Source: Prevotella sp. (GTDB lineage: Bacteria > Bacteroidota > Bacteroidia > Bacteroidales > Bacteroidaceae). From it: 64,000 bases of DNA. Made by a program: the position numbers and the translations under genes. Below, piece after piece: positions 1-10,600 of this stretch. The notes under the pieces were generated by a model. It was not told the origin of the DNA. It saw nothing but the letters and a program-made list of their open reading frames with translations, and did no database searches. Each line of letters opens with the position of its first letter. Position 1 is the stretch's first letter. The stretch is from NCBI GenBank assembly GCA_017554105.1, contig JAFZIY010000018.1:24204-88203 (forward strand), in the 5' to 3' direction.

Positions 1-1194
1 GCTGCGGAGCGTGATACCTTGCGCCGTTTCGGTGCCGAGGTCTATGCTGTGCCGGCCACGGTCTTGTCAATAGACGAGTACCAGAAGAAGTTCATGGTGA
101 AGAACCCCACAGCCTCCTTTTGTGCTGCCATTACCTATAGTGCATTGCCGAAGGACAGCGATGACTATGCTGCCGACTATGGTTATCCCACTTTCTCGTT
201 CGGACTGCGTTACAGCGACCACCATCGTGTGAGGATGCATCGTGAGAAAGACAGTGAGTGGGGGAGTTATGTGCCTGTTGATTATGAGTCACGATTAGGT
301 GATATCATCACAGCCTATGCATCGTTCAACCGACCATTGCTGCGTACCCGCCGATGGGAGATAGACTATATGCTGAGCATGGGCGTGGGCTATTCGCACA
401 AGAAATACAACAACCGCGACGACATCGACAATCTGCTGATAGGTTCACGGTGGCTGGTTTATTTCGGAGCGGGAGCGCATGTGACGTATCATTTTGCAAG
501 AGAGTGGGGCATACGTGCCGGTATTGACTACTATCACCACAGCAACGGAGGAATGAACATGCCTAACAAGGGAGTCAATGTACTCGGTCCTTCTATTGGA
601 ATAGTGTATCAGCCATATTATGAGGAGGTGGTGAGTCACAGATATGATTTCCGTCCAGGGGCGTTTCAGCGATACTGGTACCTGAACTTCTCTGCCGCTG
701 CAGGCATAAAGGCACTTAACGAGGAGTTCCAACTGACACAGTTCTACTCGTCGACGGAGTCACCCGATTATTGTAAGAACGATTTCAGGAAATATGTCAC
801 ATGGTCGGCACAGGCAGACCTTATGTATCGTTATGCCCGCCGTTGGGCATCGGGTGTCGGCTTTGATGTTTTCTACGGACGATATACCGATGACGTGAAG
901 GAGATGGAGAAGAACTGGAAACAGGCAGACAGGTATAGCCGTTGGTCGTTAGGCATTGCCGCGAAGCATGAGGTATTCTACCACCAGTGGTCCATTGCCA
1001 TGAGCATCGGGTGGTATCTCTTCCGTCATCAGGGCTTTAAGCCAGAGGCATTGGAACAGCCATACTATGAGCGTGTAGGTCTTTACTACACCTTCTCACA
1101 CTTAGGCAACCTTCGCGTTGGCTTCAATGTGAAGGCACATCGCACCCGTGCCGACTACACCGAGATGTGCCTATCAATACCGATTGTACTATAA
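1..1194 (+). CDS. Acyloxyacyl hydrolase / PagL-like outer-membrane lipid A deacylase (5' truncated by window edge)
   Basis: The frame is open from base 1, so the N-terminus lies outside the window; the TTG at 19 is not a convincing start. Aromatic-rich alternating strands suggest an outer-membrane beta-barrel. The motif HHSNGG at about 535-552 matches the His-Ser active-site region of PagL/acyloxyacyl hydrolases, which remove ester-linked acyl chains from lipid A. The visible part is longer (about 398 codons) than classic PagL (about 170-190 residues): the PagL-like part is roughly the first half and a second barrel-like half follows it. It is convergent with clpB and shares a hairpin terminator with it. 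Family assignment is fairly confident; the substrate is inferred. Confidence 0.72.
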   Translation, partial: AAERDTLRRFGAEVYAVPATVLSIDEYQKKFMVKNPTASFCAAITYSALPKDSDDYAADYGYPTFSFGLRYSDHHRVRMHREKDSEWGSYVPVDYESRLGDIITAYASFNRPLLRTRRWEIDYMLSMGVGYSHKKYNNRDDIDNLLIGSRWLVYFGAGAHVTYHFAREWGIRAGIDYYHHSNGGMNMPNKGVNVLGPSIGIVYQPYYEEVVSHRYDFRPGAFQRYWYLNFSAAAGIKALNEEFQLTQFYSSTESPDYCKNDFRKYVTWSAQADLMYRYARRWASGVGFDVFYGRYTDDVKEMEKNWKQADRYSRWSLGIAAKHEVFYHQWSIAMSIGWYLFRHQGFKPEALEQPYYERVGLYYTFSHLGNLRVGFNVKAHRTRADYTEMCLSIPIVL

Positions 1195-1227
1195 AGGTAT
1201 TGAATCAACCTGCAACTGTCATAACAA

Positions 1228-1270
1228 AAGAAGGTGTTGCAACGTGATGCAACACCTTCTTCCTTTTCTT
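1228..1270. terminator. Bidirectional hairpin terminator
   Basis: A perfect 14-bp stem (1228-1241 with 1248-1261) has a 6-nt loop and is followed by a T-rich run. It lies between the convergent hydrolase gene and clpB and can serve both strands. Confidence 0.85.
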
Positions 1271-1283
1271 GAATAATATTTCT

Positions 1284-3869
1284 TTAGTTCCTGAATATCA
1301 GACCTTCACCATAACTATCAATTGCGATAGGCTTGTTCCTGTCCACTTCTCCTGCAAGGAGTTTCTTAGACAAGTCGTTGAGCACGTGACGTTGGATGGC
1401 ACGTTTCACTGGACGTGCACCGAACTCTGGATCGAATCCCACTTCTGCGAGGAAGTTTATTGCCTCTGAAGTGACTTCAAGTCTTACGTCCTGCTCGGCA
1501 AGCATCTTTCTAACTGCATTTATCTGCAGGTTCACAACGTCGGCGATTTCCTTTTTTGTCAACGGCAGGAACATTATTGTCTCGTCGATACGGTTGAGGA
1601 ACTCAGGACGTATTGTCTTCTTGAGCATGTCCATAACGGTGTGCTTGGTGTTCTCTATCACCTCGTCACGGTTGTCGTCGTTCATCTTCTCGAATTCGCT
1701 TTGTATGTATTGTGAGCCAAGGTTAGACGTCATTATTATGATAGTGTTCTTGAAGTTCACTACACGCCCCTTGTTGTCGGTCAGACGTCCGTCGTCGAGC
1801 ACCTGCAGTAAGATATTGAACACATCGGGATGGGCCTTCTCAATCTCATCGAAGAGCACTACGGAGTATGGTTTGCGGCGTACAGCCTCGGTCAGCTGTC
1901 CTCCCTCATCATAGCCCACGTATCCCGGAGGAGCACCGATAAGTCGGCTCACGCTGAACTTCTCCTGATACTCGGACATGTCTATTCGAGTCATCATCTG
2001 CTCGTCGTTGAACAGATACTCCGCAAGAGCCTTGGCCAGTTCGGTTTTTCCCACGCCAGTCGTTCCCATGAAGATGAACGACGCGATAGGACGTTTCGGG
2101 TCCTGAAGTCCTGCACGGCTTCGTCTTACGGCATCACTTACGGCAGTTATTGCCTCATCTTGTCCGATAACACGGCGGTGTAGTTCTTCCTCGAGGTTCA
2201 GCAGTTTCTCACGTTCGCTCTGCAGCATTCGTGTCACGGGAATTCCCGTCCATCGACTCACTACCTCGGCAATATCGTCGGCAGTTACTTCCTCGCGCAC
2301 CATACGGTTGCCTTCTCCCTGAGCCAGTTGCTCGGTAAGGCTGTTGATGTCGTCCTCGAGAGCCTTGAGTTTGCTATACCTTATCTCTGCCACTCTTGCG
2401 TAGTCGCCTTCACGCTCTGCGCGTTCAGCCTCGAACTTCATCTGCTCTATCTGCTGCTTGTCCTGCTGAATCTTGTTTACCAGGCCTTTCTCGCTTTCCC
2501 ACTTGGCACGGAACTGGTTCTCGCGCTCACGCAGTTCGGCAATCTCCTTGTCGAGTTGTGTCAGTTTTGCCTCGTCGTTCTCGCGCTTTATTGCCTCGCG
2601 TTCAATCTCCAGTTGCTTCAGTTGTCGCACGATGTCGTCAAGTTCCTCGGGAACAGAGTCACGCTCCATGCGCAGTTTGGCAGCAGCCTCGTCCATCAGG
2701 TCTATTGCCTTGTCAGGCAGGAACCTGTCGCTGATGTATCGCTCGGAAAGTTTCACCGCTGCTATGCAGGCATCATCCTGGATACGCACCTTGTGGTGGT
2801 TCTCGTAGCGTTCCTTCAGTCCACGCAGGATACTGATTGCCGACATCTCGTCAGGTTCATCTACCATAACCGTCTGGAAACGGCGTTCCAAAGCCTTGTC
2901 TTTCTCGAAGTACTTCTGGTATTCGTTCAGGGTGGTGGCACCAATCGAGCGCAGTTCTCCTCGGGCAAGTGCCGGTTTCAGTATGTTGGCAGCATCCATA
3001 GCGCCTTGTCCGCCTCCGGCACCCACGAGAGTGTGTATCTCGTCGATGAATAGTATTATGCGTCCCTCGCTCTTGGTCACCTCGTTGATGACGCTTTTAA
3101 GGCGTTCCTCGAACTCTCCCTTGTACTTAGCGCCTGCAAGCAGGGCACCCATATCAAGGCTGTAGAGTTGTTTGTCCTTCAGATTCTCAGGCACATCACC
3201 ACGTACGATACGTTCTGCCAGTCCTTCCACGATAGCGGTCTTACCCGTTCCTGGTTCACCGATGAGCACAGGATTGTTCTTTGTCCTTCGTGACAGTATC
3301 TGCAGTACACGGCGAATCTCATCGTCACGTCCGATTACAGGGTCGAGTTTTCCTGTCCGTGCGTCCTCGACAAGATTCTTGGCGTACTTGGATAGACTCT
3401 GATAGTTGTCGTCAGCCGACTGGCTTTTCACGTTCTGTCCCTGTCGCAGTTCCTGTATCGCCTTACGGGTGTCGGCATCATTCATTCCAGCATCCTTCAG
3501 AATGCGGCTGGCCGTGCTGTTGACATTAAGCAAGGCAAGGATAAGGGGCTCCACGCTTACAAACTCGTCGCCCAACTTCTTTGAAATCTCCTCTGCCTTT
3601 ACCAATACTTGGTTGGCATCGTTGCTCAGATAGGGTTGTCCGCCCTGCACACGCGGCTGGTGTTGCAACTCGCTATCCACAAGTTGCTCTACATGCTGTC
3701 CGTTCACTCCCATCTTCTGGAAGAGGAACGTCGTGATGTCCTTTGCCTTTGTCAGCACTCCTTTCAGCAGGTGAGTCGGTTCAATGGTCTGCTGTCCAGA
3801 GCGCTGTGCAACGTTCATGGCTTCCTGAACCGTCTCTTGTGCTTTAATCGTAAAGTTGTCAAGTGTCAT
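1284..3869 (-). CDS. clpB: ATP-dependent chaperone ClpB
   Basis: ClpB is a cytoplasmic AAA+ disaggregase that threads aggregated proteins through a hexameric ring together with DnaK. In order: N-terminal Clp-N repeats (about 1-145), first AAA+ module with Walker A GEPGTGKT near 205 and Walker B FIDEIH, a charged coiled-coil middle domain (about 400-540), and second AAA+ module with Walker A GTTGVGKT near 603 and a C-terminal small domain. The middle domain separates ClpB from ClpA/ClpC. The ATG at 3869 gives 861 residues and the standard N-terminus (MTLDNFT); it has an unusually good Shine-Dalgarno (GGAG) seven bases upstream. An in-frame ATG at 3911 would add a non-conserved basic leader. 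Confidence 0.97.
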   Translation of the reverse strand: MTLDNFTIKAQETVQEAMNVAQRSGQQTIEPTHLLKGVLTKAKDITTFLFQKMGVNGQHVEQLVDSELQHQPRVQGGQPYLSNDANQVLVKAEEISKKLGDEFVSVEPLILALLNVNSTASRILKDAGMNDADTRKAIQELRQGQNVKSQSADDNYQSLSKYAKNLVEDARTGKLDPVIGRDDEIRRVLQILSRRTKNNPVLIGEPGTGKTAIVEGLAERIVRGDVPENLKDKQLYSLDMGALLAGAKYKGEFEERLKSVINEVTKSEGRIILFIDEIHTLVGAGGGQGAMDAANILKPALARGELRSIGATTLNEYQKYFEKDKALERRFQTVMVDEPDEMSAISILRGLKERYENHHKVRIQDDACIAAVKLSERYISDRFLPDKAIDLMDEAAAKLRMERDSVPEELDDIVRQLKQLEIEREAIKRENDEAKLTQLDKEIAELRERENQFRAKWESEKGLVNKIQQDKQQIEQMKFEAERAEREGDYARVAEIRYSKLKALEDDINSLTEQLAQGEGNRMVREEVTADDIAEVVSRWTGIPVTRMLQSEREKLLNLEEELHRRVIGQDEAITAVSDAVRRSRAGLQDPKRPIASFIFMGTTGVGKTELAKALAEYLFNDEQMMTRIDMSEYQEKFSVSRLIGAPPGYVGYDEGGQLTEAVRRKPYSVVLFDEIEKAHPDVFNILLQVLDDGRLTDNKGRVVNFKNTIIIMTSNLGSQYIQSEFEKMNDDNRDEVIENTKHTVMDMLKKTIRPEFLNRIDETIMFLPLTKKEIADVVNLQINAVRKMLAEQDVRLEVTSEAINFLAEVGFDPEFGARPVKRAIQRHVLNDLSKKLLAGEVDRNKPIAIDSYGEGLIFRN

Positions 3870-3997
3870 AGTTGTATCTCCTTTCTTTTTTTGTTTTTGT
3901 TTCTGCCACACAATGTTTCAAATGATGTGCCCTAATCCTTTTTCTGCCATTCTGTCACTTGTGAGTGAAAAGATGTCATGATAATAAAACAACACAC

Positions 3998-4033
3998 CAC
4001 TCATTCGGCAATCGTGCAACCGCCGAATGAGTG
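3998..4033. terminator. Hairpin terminator downstream of the GlsB-like gene
   Basis: A perfect 12-bp stem (3998-4009 with 4022-4033) has a 12-nt loop. On the minus strand it follows the stop of the small membrane protein and leads into a T-rich stretch, insulating clpB from that gene. Confidence 0.75.
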
Positions 4034-4065
4034 ATGTGAAAGGAGAAGTAGACTACTGTTGAAGG

Positions 4066-4332
4066 TTATTTCTTCACGAGTCGTACAATCCAAACGAGCA
4101 ATGATGCTCCGATGATTGCCGTGATTGTCTCTCCAATCCAGTTGCCTCCCAAGAGCCAAGAGTCGCTTGTGCTGATGTGGAATTGCTCGTAGATAAGTTT
4201 GAAGATTAATCCTCCGATTACACCGCCAATGAGACCGATGATAAGATCCCAGATGCAGCCAAATCCTTTACCGTTAATGAGTTTACCAGCAGCCCAACCT
4301 GCTACGATACCTCCGATAATTGCTCCAATCAT
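4066..4332 (-). CDS. GlsB/YeaQ/YmgE-family small membrane protein (transglycosylase-associated protein)
   Basis: This 88-residue, strongly hydrophobic protein has three predicted membrane segments (about 1-20, 28-48 and 63-86). Glycine-rich GAIIGGIVAGWAAGK and LIGGVIGGLI stretches are typical of the GlsB/YeaQ/YmgE family, which is often linked to general stress. No enzymatic activity is established for the family. It follows the GH94 gene on the same strand with a 45-bp gap, so it could be read from the same transcript. Confidence 0.8.
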   Translation of the reverse strand: MIGAIIGGIVAGWAAGKLINGKGFGCIWDLIIGLIGGVIGGLIFKLIYEQFHISTSDSWLLGGNWIGETITAIIGASLLVWIVRLVKK

Positions 4333-4377
4333 TTCTTTAAAGTTTTTAGTTAAATATATGTGTTTATGGGTGTTAGT

Positions 4378-6855
4378 TCATCCCATTACGACTACAACTT
4401 CGTGCTTTCCTTCTGCGTTAGGAACGATGTTGCCGTCGATTTCTTTGCCATCAACGGTAATGCTCTTCACGCCCTTCTGCACTCCGTCAGGGTTCTTCAC
4501 GGTGATGTTGTACTCACCTCCGCGGAAGCGACGGGTAACGTTGTACTCTTTTGCCGTTGCGGGAACACACGGGTCGATGAGCAATCCCTCATAGTGAGGC
4601 TTCACGCCGAGGATGAACTGCGTTATGGTGTACCAGTTCCATGCCGCCGTACCTGTCAGCCATGAGTTCTTTCCCTCGCCTGGCTTTGCCGCATCCTTGC
4701 CGGCCACCATCTGTGAATAAACGTATGGCTCCACCTTGTGCAGGGTCTGGTCCTTAATGAATGCTGGACAAATCTTGGTGTAGTGGTCCCACGCGTCATT
4801 GCCACGTGCTGCCACTGTCTCGCCGATAATCACCCAAGGGTTGTTATGGCAGAATATTCCGGCATTTTCCTTGTAGCCTGCAGGATAGCTTGATATCTCG
4901 CCCATCTCCACGTAATAGCGTGTGAAGGCAGGATTGTTGAGCACCATACCATGTTCGCAGTCGAGATATTTCTTGCATGAGTCGAGGGCTTTGTCAACCA
5001 TACCGTCTTCCAGACCGATGCCAGCCATAGTGCAGAAGCCTTGGCTCTCGATGAATATCTTGCCTTCCTCGTTCTCCTTAGAGCCAATCTTGTTGCCGTA
5101 GAAGTCGTAGGCGCGCAGATACCACTCGCCGTCCCAGCCGTCTTTCTTTACTGCTGCAATCATCTCGTCGATGCATTTCTGTGCGCGTTCAGCCTCGTCG
5201 TTCTTGCCCAGTTGCTGGCACAGTTCTACATAATCCTTGCCGCATACCACGAAAAGACCTGCAATCATCAGCGACTCCGCCTTCGAGCCTACGCTGTTGT
5301 TCTCTGTTGTCTGGAAACTCTCGTTAGGATCCCATGAGAAGCAATTGAGGTTGAGGCAGTCGTTCCAGTCGGCACGTCCGATGAGCGGCAACTTATGAGG
5401 ACCGAGGTTCTCCACAACGTGGTTGAACGAGATGCGCAGATGTTCGAAGAGACTCACCTCTGAGCCTGGCTGGTTGTCCCAAGGCACCATCTCGTCGAGA
5501 ATAGTGAAGTCGCCTGTCTCCTTGATATATGCAACTGTTCCGAAGATGAGCCACATCGGGTCATCGTTGAATCCACCGCCGATATCGTTGTTGCCGCGTT
5601 TCGTCAGAGGCTGGTACTGATGGTAGCAACCGCCGTCGGGGAACTGTGTCGAGGCGATGTCGATGATGCGCTGGCGTGCTCGTGATGGAATCTGGTGTAC
5701 GAATCCCACGAGGTCTTGGTTGGAGTCGCGGAATCCCATGCCGCGTCCGATGCCGCTCTCGAAGAACGATGCCGAGCGCGAGAAGTTGAATGTCACCATG
5801 CATTGGTACTGGTTCCAGATGTTCACCATGCGGTCGAGTTTCTCGTTTCCGCTCTTCACGGAGTAGCGGCTGAGCAGTTCGTCCCAGTACTCGTTCAGTT
5901 CCTTGAATGCCTTGTTCACCTTCTCAGCCGTGTCGAACTCAGCGATGGTCTCCTGAGCGCGCACCTTATTAATAATGGTATTGTCGAGTTCGCCGAGAGA
6001 AGTAATCAGTCCTTCTGTCTTCTCGGCATATTTCTCCTCCTGTGGTTGTTCCACATAACCGAGCAGGAACACGAAATCACGGCTCTCGCCCGGCTCCAGT
6101 GTAACCTCGATGTAGTGGCTTGCTATTGGGCTCCATCCGTGAGCCACGCTGTTCTTGGGTGCTCCCGCCATCACGCAGTCGGGATTGGCGAACTCATTAT
6201 ACAGTCCGATGAACGACTCGCGGTCGGTATCGAATCCCTTTACTGGTACGTTCACCGAGTAGTAGGCATAGTGGTTGCGGCGCTCCTTGTACTCTGTCTT
6301 ATGATAGATTACGCTACCGTCAATCTCCACCTCGCCAGTAGAGAAGTTGCGCTGGAAGTTCTCCATGTCGGTGGCTGCATTCCACAGGCACCATTCTGCG
6401 AAGGAGAATAGTTTCAGCGAGCGTTTCTCCGCTGTGGTGTTCTTGAGCGTCAGTTTCTGCACCTCGCACCATTTCTTCAGTGGTACGAAGAATAGCGCGC
6501 TTGCCTCGATGCCGTCCTTTCGGCCTGTGATGCGCGTGTAACTCATGCCGTGGCGGCACTCATAGAAGTCGAGAGGTGTCTTGCATGGCTTCCATCCCGG
6601 GCTCCAAACCGTTCCGTTGTCGTTGATGTAGAAGTAACGTCCGCCGTTGTCCATCGGCACGCCATTGTAGCGATAGCGTGTAATGCGTCGGAACTTGGCG
6701 TCCTTGAAGAATGAGTAGCCTCCCGCTGTGTTAGATATTAGCGAGAAGAAGTCCTCGTTGCCGAGATAGTTAATCCATGGCCACGGAGTGCGTGGGTCGG
6801 TTATAACATACTCTCTTGCTTTGTCGTCGAAATGTCCGTAGGTCTTGTTATTCAT
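4378..6855 (-). CDS. GH94 cellobiose phosphorylase-like enzyme
   Basis: The 825-residue protein has the GH94 layout: N-terminal beta-sandwich (opening around [20 protein letters not shown]), linker helices, an (alpha/alpha)6 barrel and a C-terminal jelly-roll. The motif ADWNDCLN holds the expected general-acid aspartate near residue 496. GH94 enzymes cleave beta-glucosides with phosphate to give glucose 1-phosphate plus a sugar. The overall sequence looks most like cellobiose phosphorylase, but related acceptors cannot be excluded. No signal peptide, so it is cytoplasmic. A -7 promoter box and a direct-repeat operator candidate lie upstream. Confidence 0.9.
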   Translation of the reverse strand: MNNKTYGHFDDKAREYVITDPRTPWPWINYLGNEDFFSLISNTAGGYSFFKDAKFRRITRYRYNGVPMDNGGRYFYINDNGTVWSPGWKPCKTPLDFYECRHGMSYTRITGRKDGIEASALFFVPLKKWCEVQKLTLKNTTAEKRSLKLFSFAEWCLWNAATDMENFQRNFSTGEVEIDGSVIYHKTEYKERRNHYAYYSVNVPVKGFDTDRESFIGLYNEFANPDCVMAGAPKNSVAHGWSPIASHYIEVTLEPGESRDFVFLLGYVEQPQEEKYAEKTEGLITSLGELDNTIINKVRAQETIAEFDTAEKVNKAFKELNEYWDELLSRYSVKSGNEKLDRMVNIWNQYQCMVTFNFSRSASFFESGIGRGMGFRDSNQDLVGFVHQIPSRARQRIIDIASTQFPDGGCYHQYQPLTKRGNNDIGGGFNDDPMWLIFGTVAYIKETGDFTILDEMVPWDNQPGSEVSLFEHLRISFNHVVENLGPHKLPLIGRADWNDCLNLNCFSWDPNESFQTTENNSVGSKAESLMIAGLFVVCGKDYVELCQQLGKNDEAERAQKCIDEMIAAVKKDGWDGEWYLRAYDFYGNKIGSKENEEGKIFIESQGFCTMAGIGLEDGMVDKALDSCKKYLDCEHGMVLNNPAFTRYYVEMGEISSYPAGYKENAGIFCHNNPWVIIGETVAARGNDAWDHYTKICPAFIKDQTLHKVEPYVYSQMVAGKDAAKPGEGKNSWLTGTAAWNWYTITQFILGVKPHYEGLLIDPCVPATAKEYNVTRRFRGGEYNITVKNPDGVQKGVKSITVDGKEIDGNIVPNAEGKHEVVVVMG

Positions 6856-6899
6856 AATTATTAAATCGTTATTTGAAATATCATGATTGATTACGAGTG

Positions 6900-6907
6900 C
6901 AAAGATA
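6900..6907 (-). promoter_or_regulatory. -7 promoter element of the GH94 gene
   Basis: TATCTTTG on the minus strand matches the Bacteroidetes TAnnTTTG box and lies about 45 nt before the GH94 start codon. No good TTTG is seen at the -33 spacing. Confidence 0.6.
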
Positions 6908-7005
6908 TAATTTTTATTGCGAAAAGCATGATACTATTCTGCTCAAAATATGTTCTTTTTTCACAATTAGTATCTTCTTGCGTTCTCAGGAGTATCAAGT
7001 GGCAC

Positions 7006-7047
7006 AACAATCTTATTAACTTTGTTGAACAATGTTATTAACTTTGT
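7006..7047. promoter_or_regulatory. Tandem 20-bp direct repeat, possible operator of the GH94 gene
   Basis: AACAAT(C/G)TTATTAACTTTGT occurs at 7006-7025 and 7028-7047 with one mismatch. The period is 22 bp, about two helical turns, so both copies face the same side. The pair is flanked by an 8-bp inverted repeat ATCAAGTG/CACTTGAT (6994-7001, 7053-7060). It lies upstream of the GH94 promoter and just past the end of bcp. Binding-site function is inferred. Confidence 0.4.
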
Positions 7048-7067
7048 CTGGTCACTTGATGCTTGTA

Positions 7068-7517
7068 TCAGCCTAATATCTGCTTGGCGTGTGTCTTAGT
7101 CTTTATCTCCTTCGGCAGGAACACTTTCTCGATGATGCCCTCTTCGTTGATGATGAATGTGGTGCGCATGGTTCCGAAGTATTTCCTTCCATACATGCTT
7201 TTCTCTCCCCATACGCCCATCTGCTCGTTAAGAGTCTTCTCGGTGTCGGCAATCAGCGGGAAGGGCAGTTGGTTCTTCTCGATGAACTTCTGATGCGATT
7301 TCTCGTCCTGTATGCTCACTCCTACCACCTCATAGCCCTGCCGGCGCAGTTCCGTGTAGTTGTCACGCAGCGAGCATGCCTCGGCGGTGCATCCGCTGGT
7401 GCTGTCCTTGGGATAGAAATAGAGCACTAGTTTGCGTCCTGCGAAGTCGGACAACTTGATTTCATTACCGTTCTGGTCGCGTCCCAGAATCTCGGGTGCC
7501 TTGTCTCCAATGTTCAT
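7068..7517 (-). CDS. bcp: Thioredoxin-dependent peroxiredoxin (BCP/PrxQ family)
   Basis: BCP reduces hydrogen peroxide and organic or lipid peroxides in the cytoplasm using thioredoxin. The 149-residue protein has the thioredoxin fold with peroxidatic Cys43 in SGCT and a likely resolving Cys48 five residues on, the atypical two-cysteine pattern of PrxQ. The ATG at 7517 gives the conserved start MNIGDKAPE; upstream in-frame codons run into the promoter and are rejected. Confidence 0.95.
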   Translation of the reverse strand: MNIGDKAPEILGRDQNGNEIKLSDFAGRKLVLYFYPKDSTSGCTAEACSLRDNYTELRRQGYEVVGVSIQDEKSHQKFIEKNQLPFPLIADTEKTLNEQMGVWGEKSMYGRKYFGTMRTTFIINEEGIIEKVFLPKEIKTKTHAKQILG

Positions 7518-7580
7518 AATATTATCTTTGTTGTGGTTAGTGATTTGACGTGGTTTTGCTTGCCTGTTCTCTTTCAAGTG

Positions 7581-7588
7581 CAAAGATA
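7581..7588 (-). promoter_or_regulatory. -7 promoter element of bcp
   Basis: TATCTTTG on the minus strand followed by CA, the usual start-site context in Bacteroidetes, about 64 nt before the ATG at 7517. Confidence 0.55.
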
Positions 7589-7640
7589 ATTCTTTTTTTC
7601 TTGAAACTTCATAACAATCGTAAAAAACTTATAAACAAGT

Positions 7641-7671
7641 TTTGCTGTATGCAATATTTTCTCTACCTTTG
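7641..7671 (+). promoter_or_regulatory. Consensus Bacteroidetes promoter of the alpha-2-macroglobulin gene
   Basis: TTTG at 7641-7644 and TACCTTTG at 7664-7671 are separated by exactly 19 nt, the phylum consensus. The ATG follows 27 nt later. Confidence 0.85.
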
Positions 7672-7698
7672 CATTATACTTGAAAACAACATAAGATT

Positions 7699-10600
7699 AT
7701 GAAAAAAACATTCTTATTAACAGTTTTCGCATTAATTTGTACACCTATGTGGATTTTCGGACAAAGCTACAAGTCACTATGGAGTGAGGTTGAGACGGCG
7801 ATGGACAAGGACCTGCCCCAGACCGCTATCAAGTCACTTGACAAAATCGTTGAGAAGGCTTCGCGCGAGAAGTCGTATGGAAATCTGCTGAAGGCGCAGT
7901 TGATGCGCTCGGGATTCGTGACAGAAGTGAATCCTGATTCTGCCGACACAGAAACTGCAAAGCTCGAGAAGGCTGCTACGGAGACCAATGACCCCGTGCT
8001 GGCCGCTGTTTACAATTGCATCCTGGGCAATTCGTACAGGAATGCCTATGGAAGCAATCGTGAGAAACGTGGCAATGCCCGCACCTATTACGCAAAGGCA
8101 TTGTCCAATCCTGCCCTGCTGGCACGTCACAAGGCCTCGGAGTTGGAACCTCTGACCGAGAAAGGAGTAGATAGCAAGTACTTCAACAACGACCTGCTGA
8201 GCGTCATCGGCTTCGAGGCGGGTGACATGAAGACGCTGCACGACTATTACAAGAGCAAGGGAAACCGCGAGGCGGCATTCATTACCGCTCTTGAGATGAT
8301 TACGTGGGAACACACCAAGCCGTTGGAGTTCGACGACGATGCTCCCACGAATGAGAAAATATATGGCATCGACAAGGTAAAGGCGCTTGATGACCTCATC
8401 AGCGAGTATGGCGACCTCGACATCTGTGGTGCCGCCGCTGTGGAACGCTATGACCACATGTACGGAAGCAGTGAGAAATACAACTTCCTGAATGAGGCCA
8501 TAAAGCGCTGGGGAAAGTGGAAGGGGATAAACCAGTTGCGCAACGAACTGACCGACTTGACAGCCCCCAGCGTGTATATGAGGTCGGATAAGGAGATTGT
8601 ATATCCCAACACTCCTTTTGACATCAAGGTGGAACTGCGCAATCTGGAAGGGCTCACCATGCGCTTCTATCGCATTGACATCAGTCCTGAGGAATATTAT
8701 AAAATGGTTCCCAAGATAGGGCGCAATGGTCTGTTGAGTAAATACGGCAAGACGATGGAGGCCGAGAAGGTGCTCACCTTCGATGCACATCCGCCTTACG
8801 AGTCGTTTGACAACGTGGTTCATATAGACGGCCTGCCCGCAGGCATCTATGTCATAGAGACAACGATGAAGAACAATGCCGTGGAGTCTCTCCATACGGC
8901 ACTGTTCGTAACCAAACTGACATACGTCGCTCTGCCGTTGCCGGGAAAGAACGCGAGGTTCGCCGTGCTCGACCGTAACAGCGGACAGCCTGTATCAGGC
9001 GCGAAGATAGGCGTCGCTCCATACGCGAAAAGGGACGAAGACCTGAAGTTCAGTTATTACACCACAGACGCCAAGGGCGAGGTGATGATACCACAGGAGC
9101 CCTATCCTGCATACGTAATGCTCTCTGCCGGTGGCGACAACTACTATCCCGTGGATAACGCCAGGATGGGCAGTTTCAACTATGACGGCACCCCTGGCAG
9201 CACAGAGATGCTGCAGATATACACAGACCGCTCTATCTATCGTCCGGGACAGACGGTACATGTGGCTGTTCTGGCATACAGTGTGGATAAAGGTACCGAG
9301 GCGAAGCCCGATGCCAACGTGAAGATGAAACTCGAACTGCGCAATGCCAACCGTGAGAGGGTGGCTACGGTAGATGTGGAGACCGATGATTTCGGTGTTG
9401 CCTCCGCCGATTTCGAACTTCCTTCCAACGGTCTTACGGGACGTTTCTCCATCCGTTCAAGTCATCTGGGCACATCGACGTCGTTCAATGTGGAGGAGTA
9501 TAAGCGTCCAACGTTTGAGGTTGAGTTCGACGATTACAAGCAGACATACAAGATAAACGACTCCATAAACGTCAAGGGACGTGCCAAGAGTTATGCCGGA
9601 GTGGCGGTGCAGGGAGCGAAGGTGACCTATACCGTGACACGCGAGCAGGCCTGGTGGGGATGGTGGCGCCATTACAGCCGCGACGAGGTGAAACTCTACG
9701 ACGGCGAGGTGACGTCTGACGAGAACGGAGAGTTCGAGATTCCGTTGAAGTTCATCTATCCTTCCGGCAGCAGCGAGGTGTATAACTACATCGTGAAGGC
9801 TAACGTGACCGATGCCGCAGGCGAGACTCACGAGGGCACGATGTCGTTGCCAGTGGGCAAAAAGGAATACTATTTCGACTTCAACCTGCCCGAGAAGGAG
9901 CGCAAGGACGTGCTTAACAGTGTGGTGTTCGGACTCTACAACTCAGCAGGTAAGGAGGTTGAGGCCGACGTGACATACACCATCGACGGCAAGGACCCCA
10001 AAACCGTGAAGTCAAACGAGACAATAAAACTCGACCTCACCAACCTGCCTTCGGGCAAGCACGTGATGAAGGCGACATGCAAGGGCGAGGAGAAGGAGCA
10101 TAGTTTTGTCATCTTCTCACTCGACGACAAGTCGCCGTGCATTGAGACACACGACTGGTTCTATGCCACCGACAACTCCTATCCGCGCGACGGCAAGCCC
10201 GTGAGCGTTATGGTGGGCTCGTCCGACGAGAACGTGTATGTGCTTTACTCCATCATCTCAGGCGACAAGGAGATAGAGAGCGGTACGATGGAACTCAGCA
10301 ATGCCATCGACACACGTCAGTTCAAATATAAAGAGGAATATGGCACGGGTGTGCTGCTCAACTACGCATGGGTGAAGAATGGCGTGACCTACACACATCA
10401 CCACAGCATAACCAAACCACTGCCGCAGAAAGAGCTCACGGTGAAGTGGACCACCTTCCGCGACCGTCTCACACCGGGACAGAAAGAGGAGTGGAACCTT
10501 AGCGTGCTCACACCTGACGGCAAGCCGGCACGCGCACAACTCATGGCTACGATGTACGACAAGAGTCTTGACCAGATAAAGCCTTACTCTATGAGGTTCG

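Noticed and set aside
2328-3053. Long plus-strand frame opposite clpB
   Set aside because: It is the antisense of a well-conserved clpB region and has no family match of its own.
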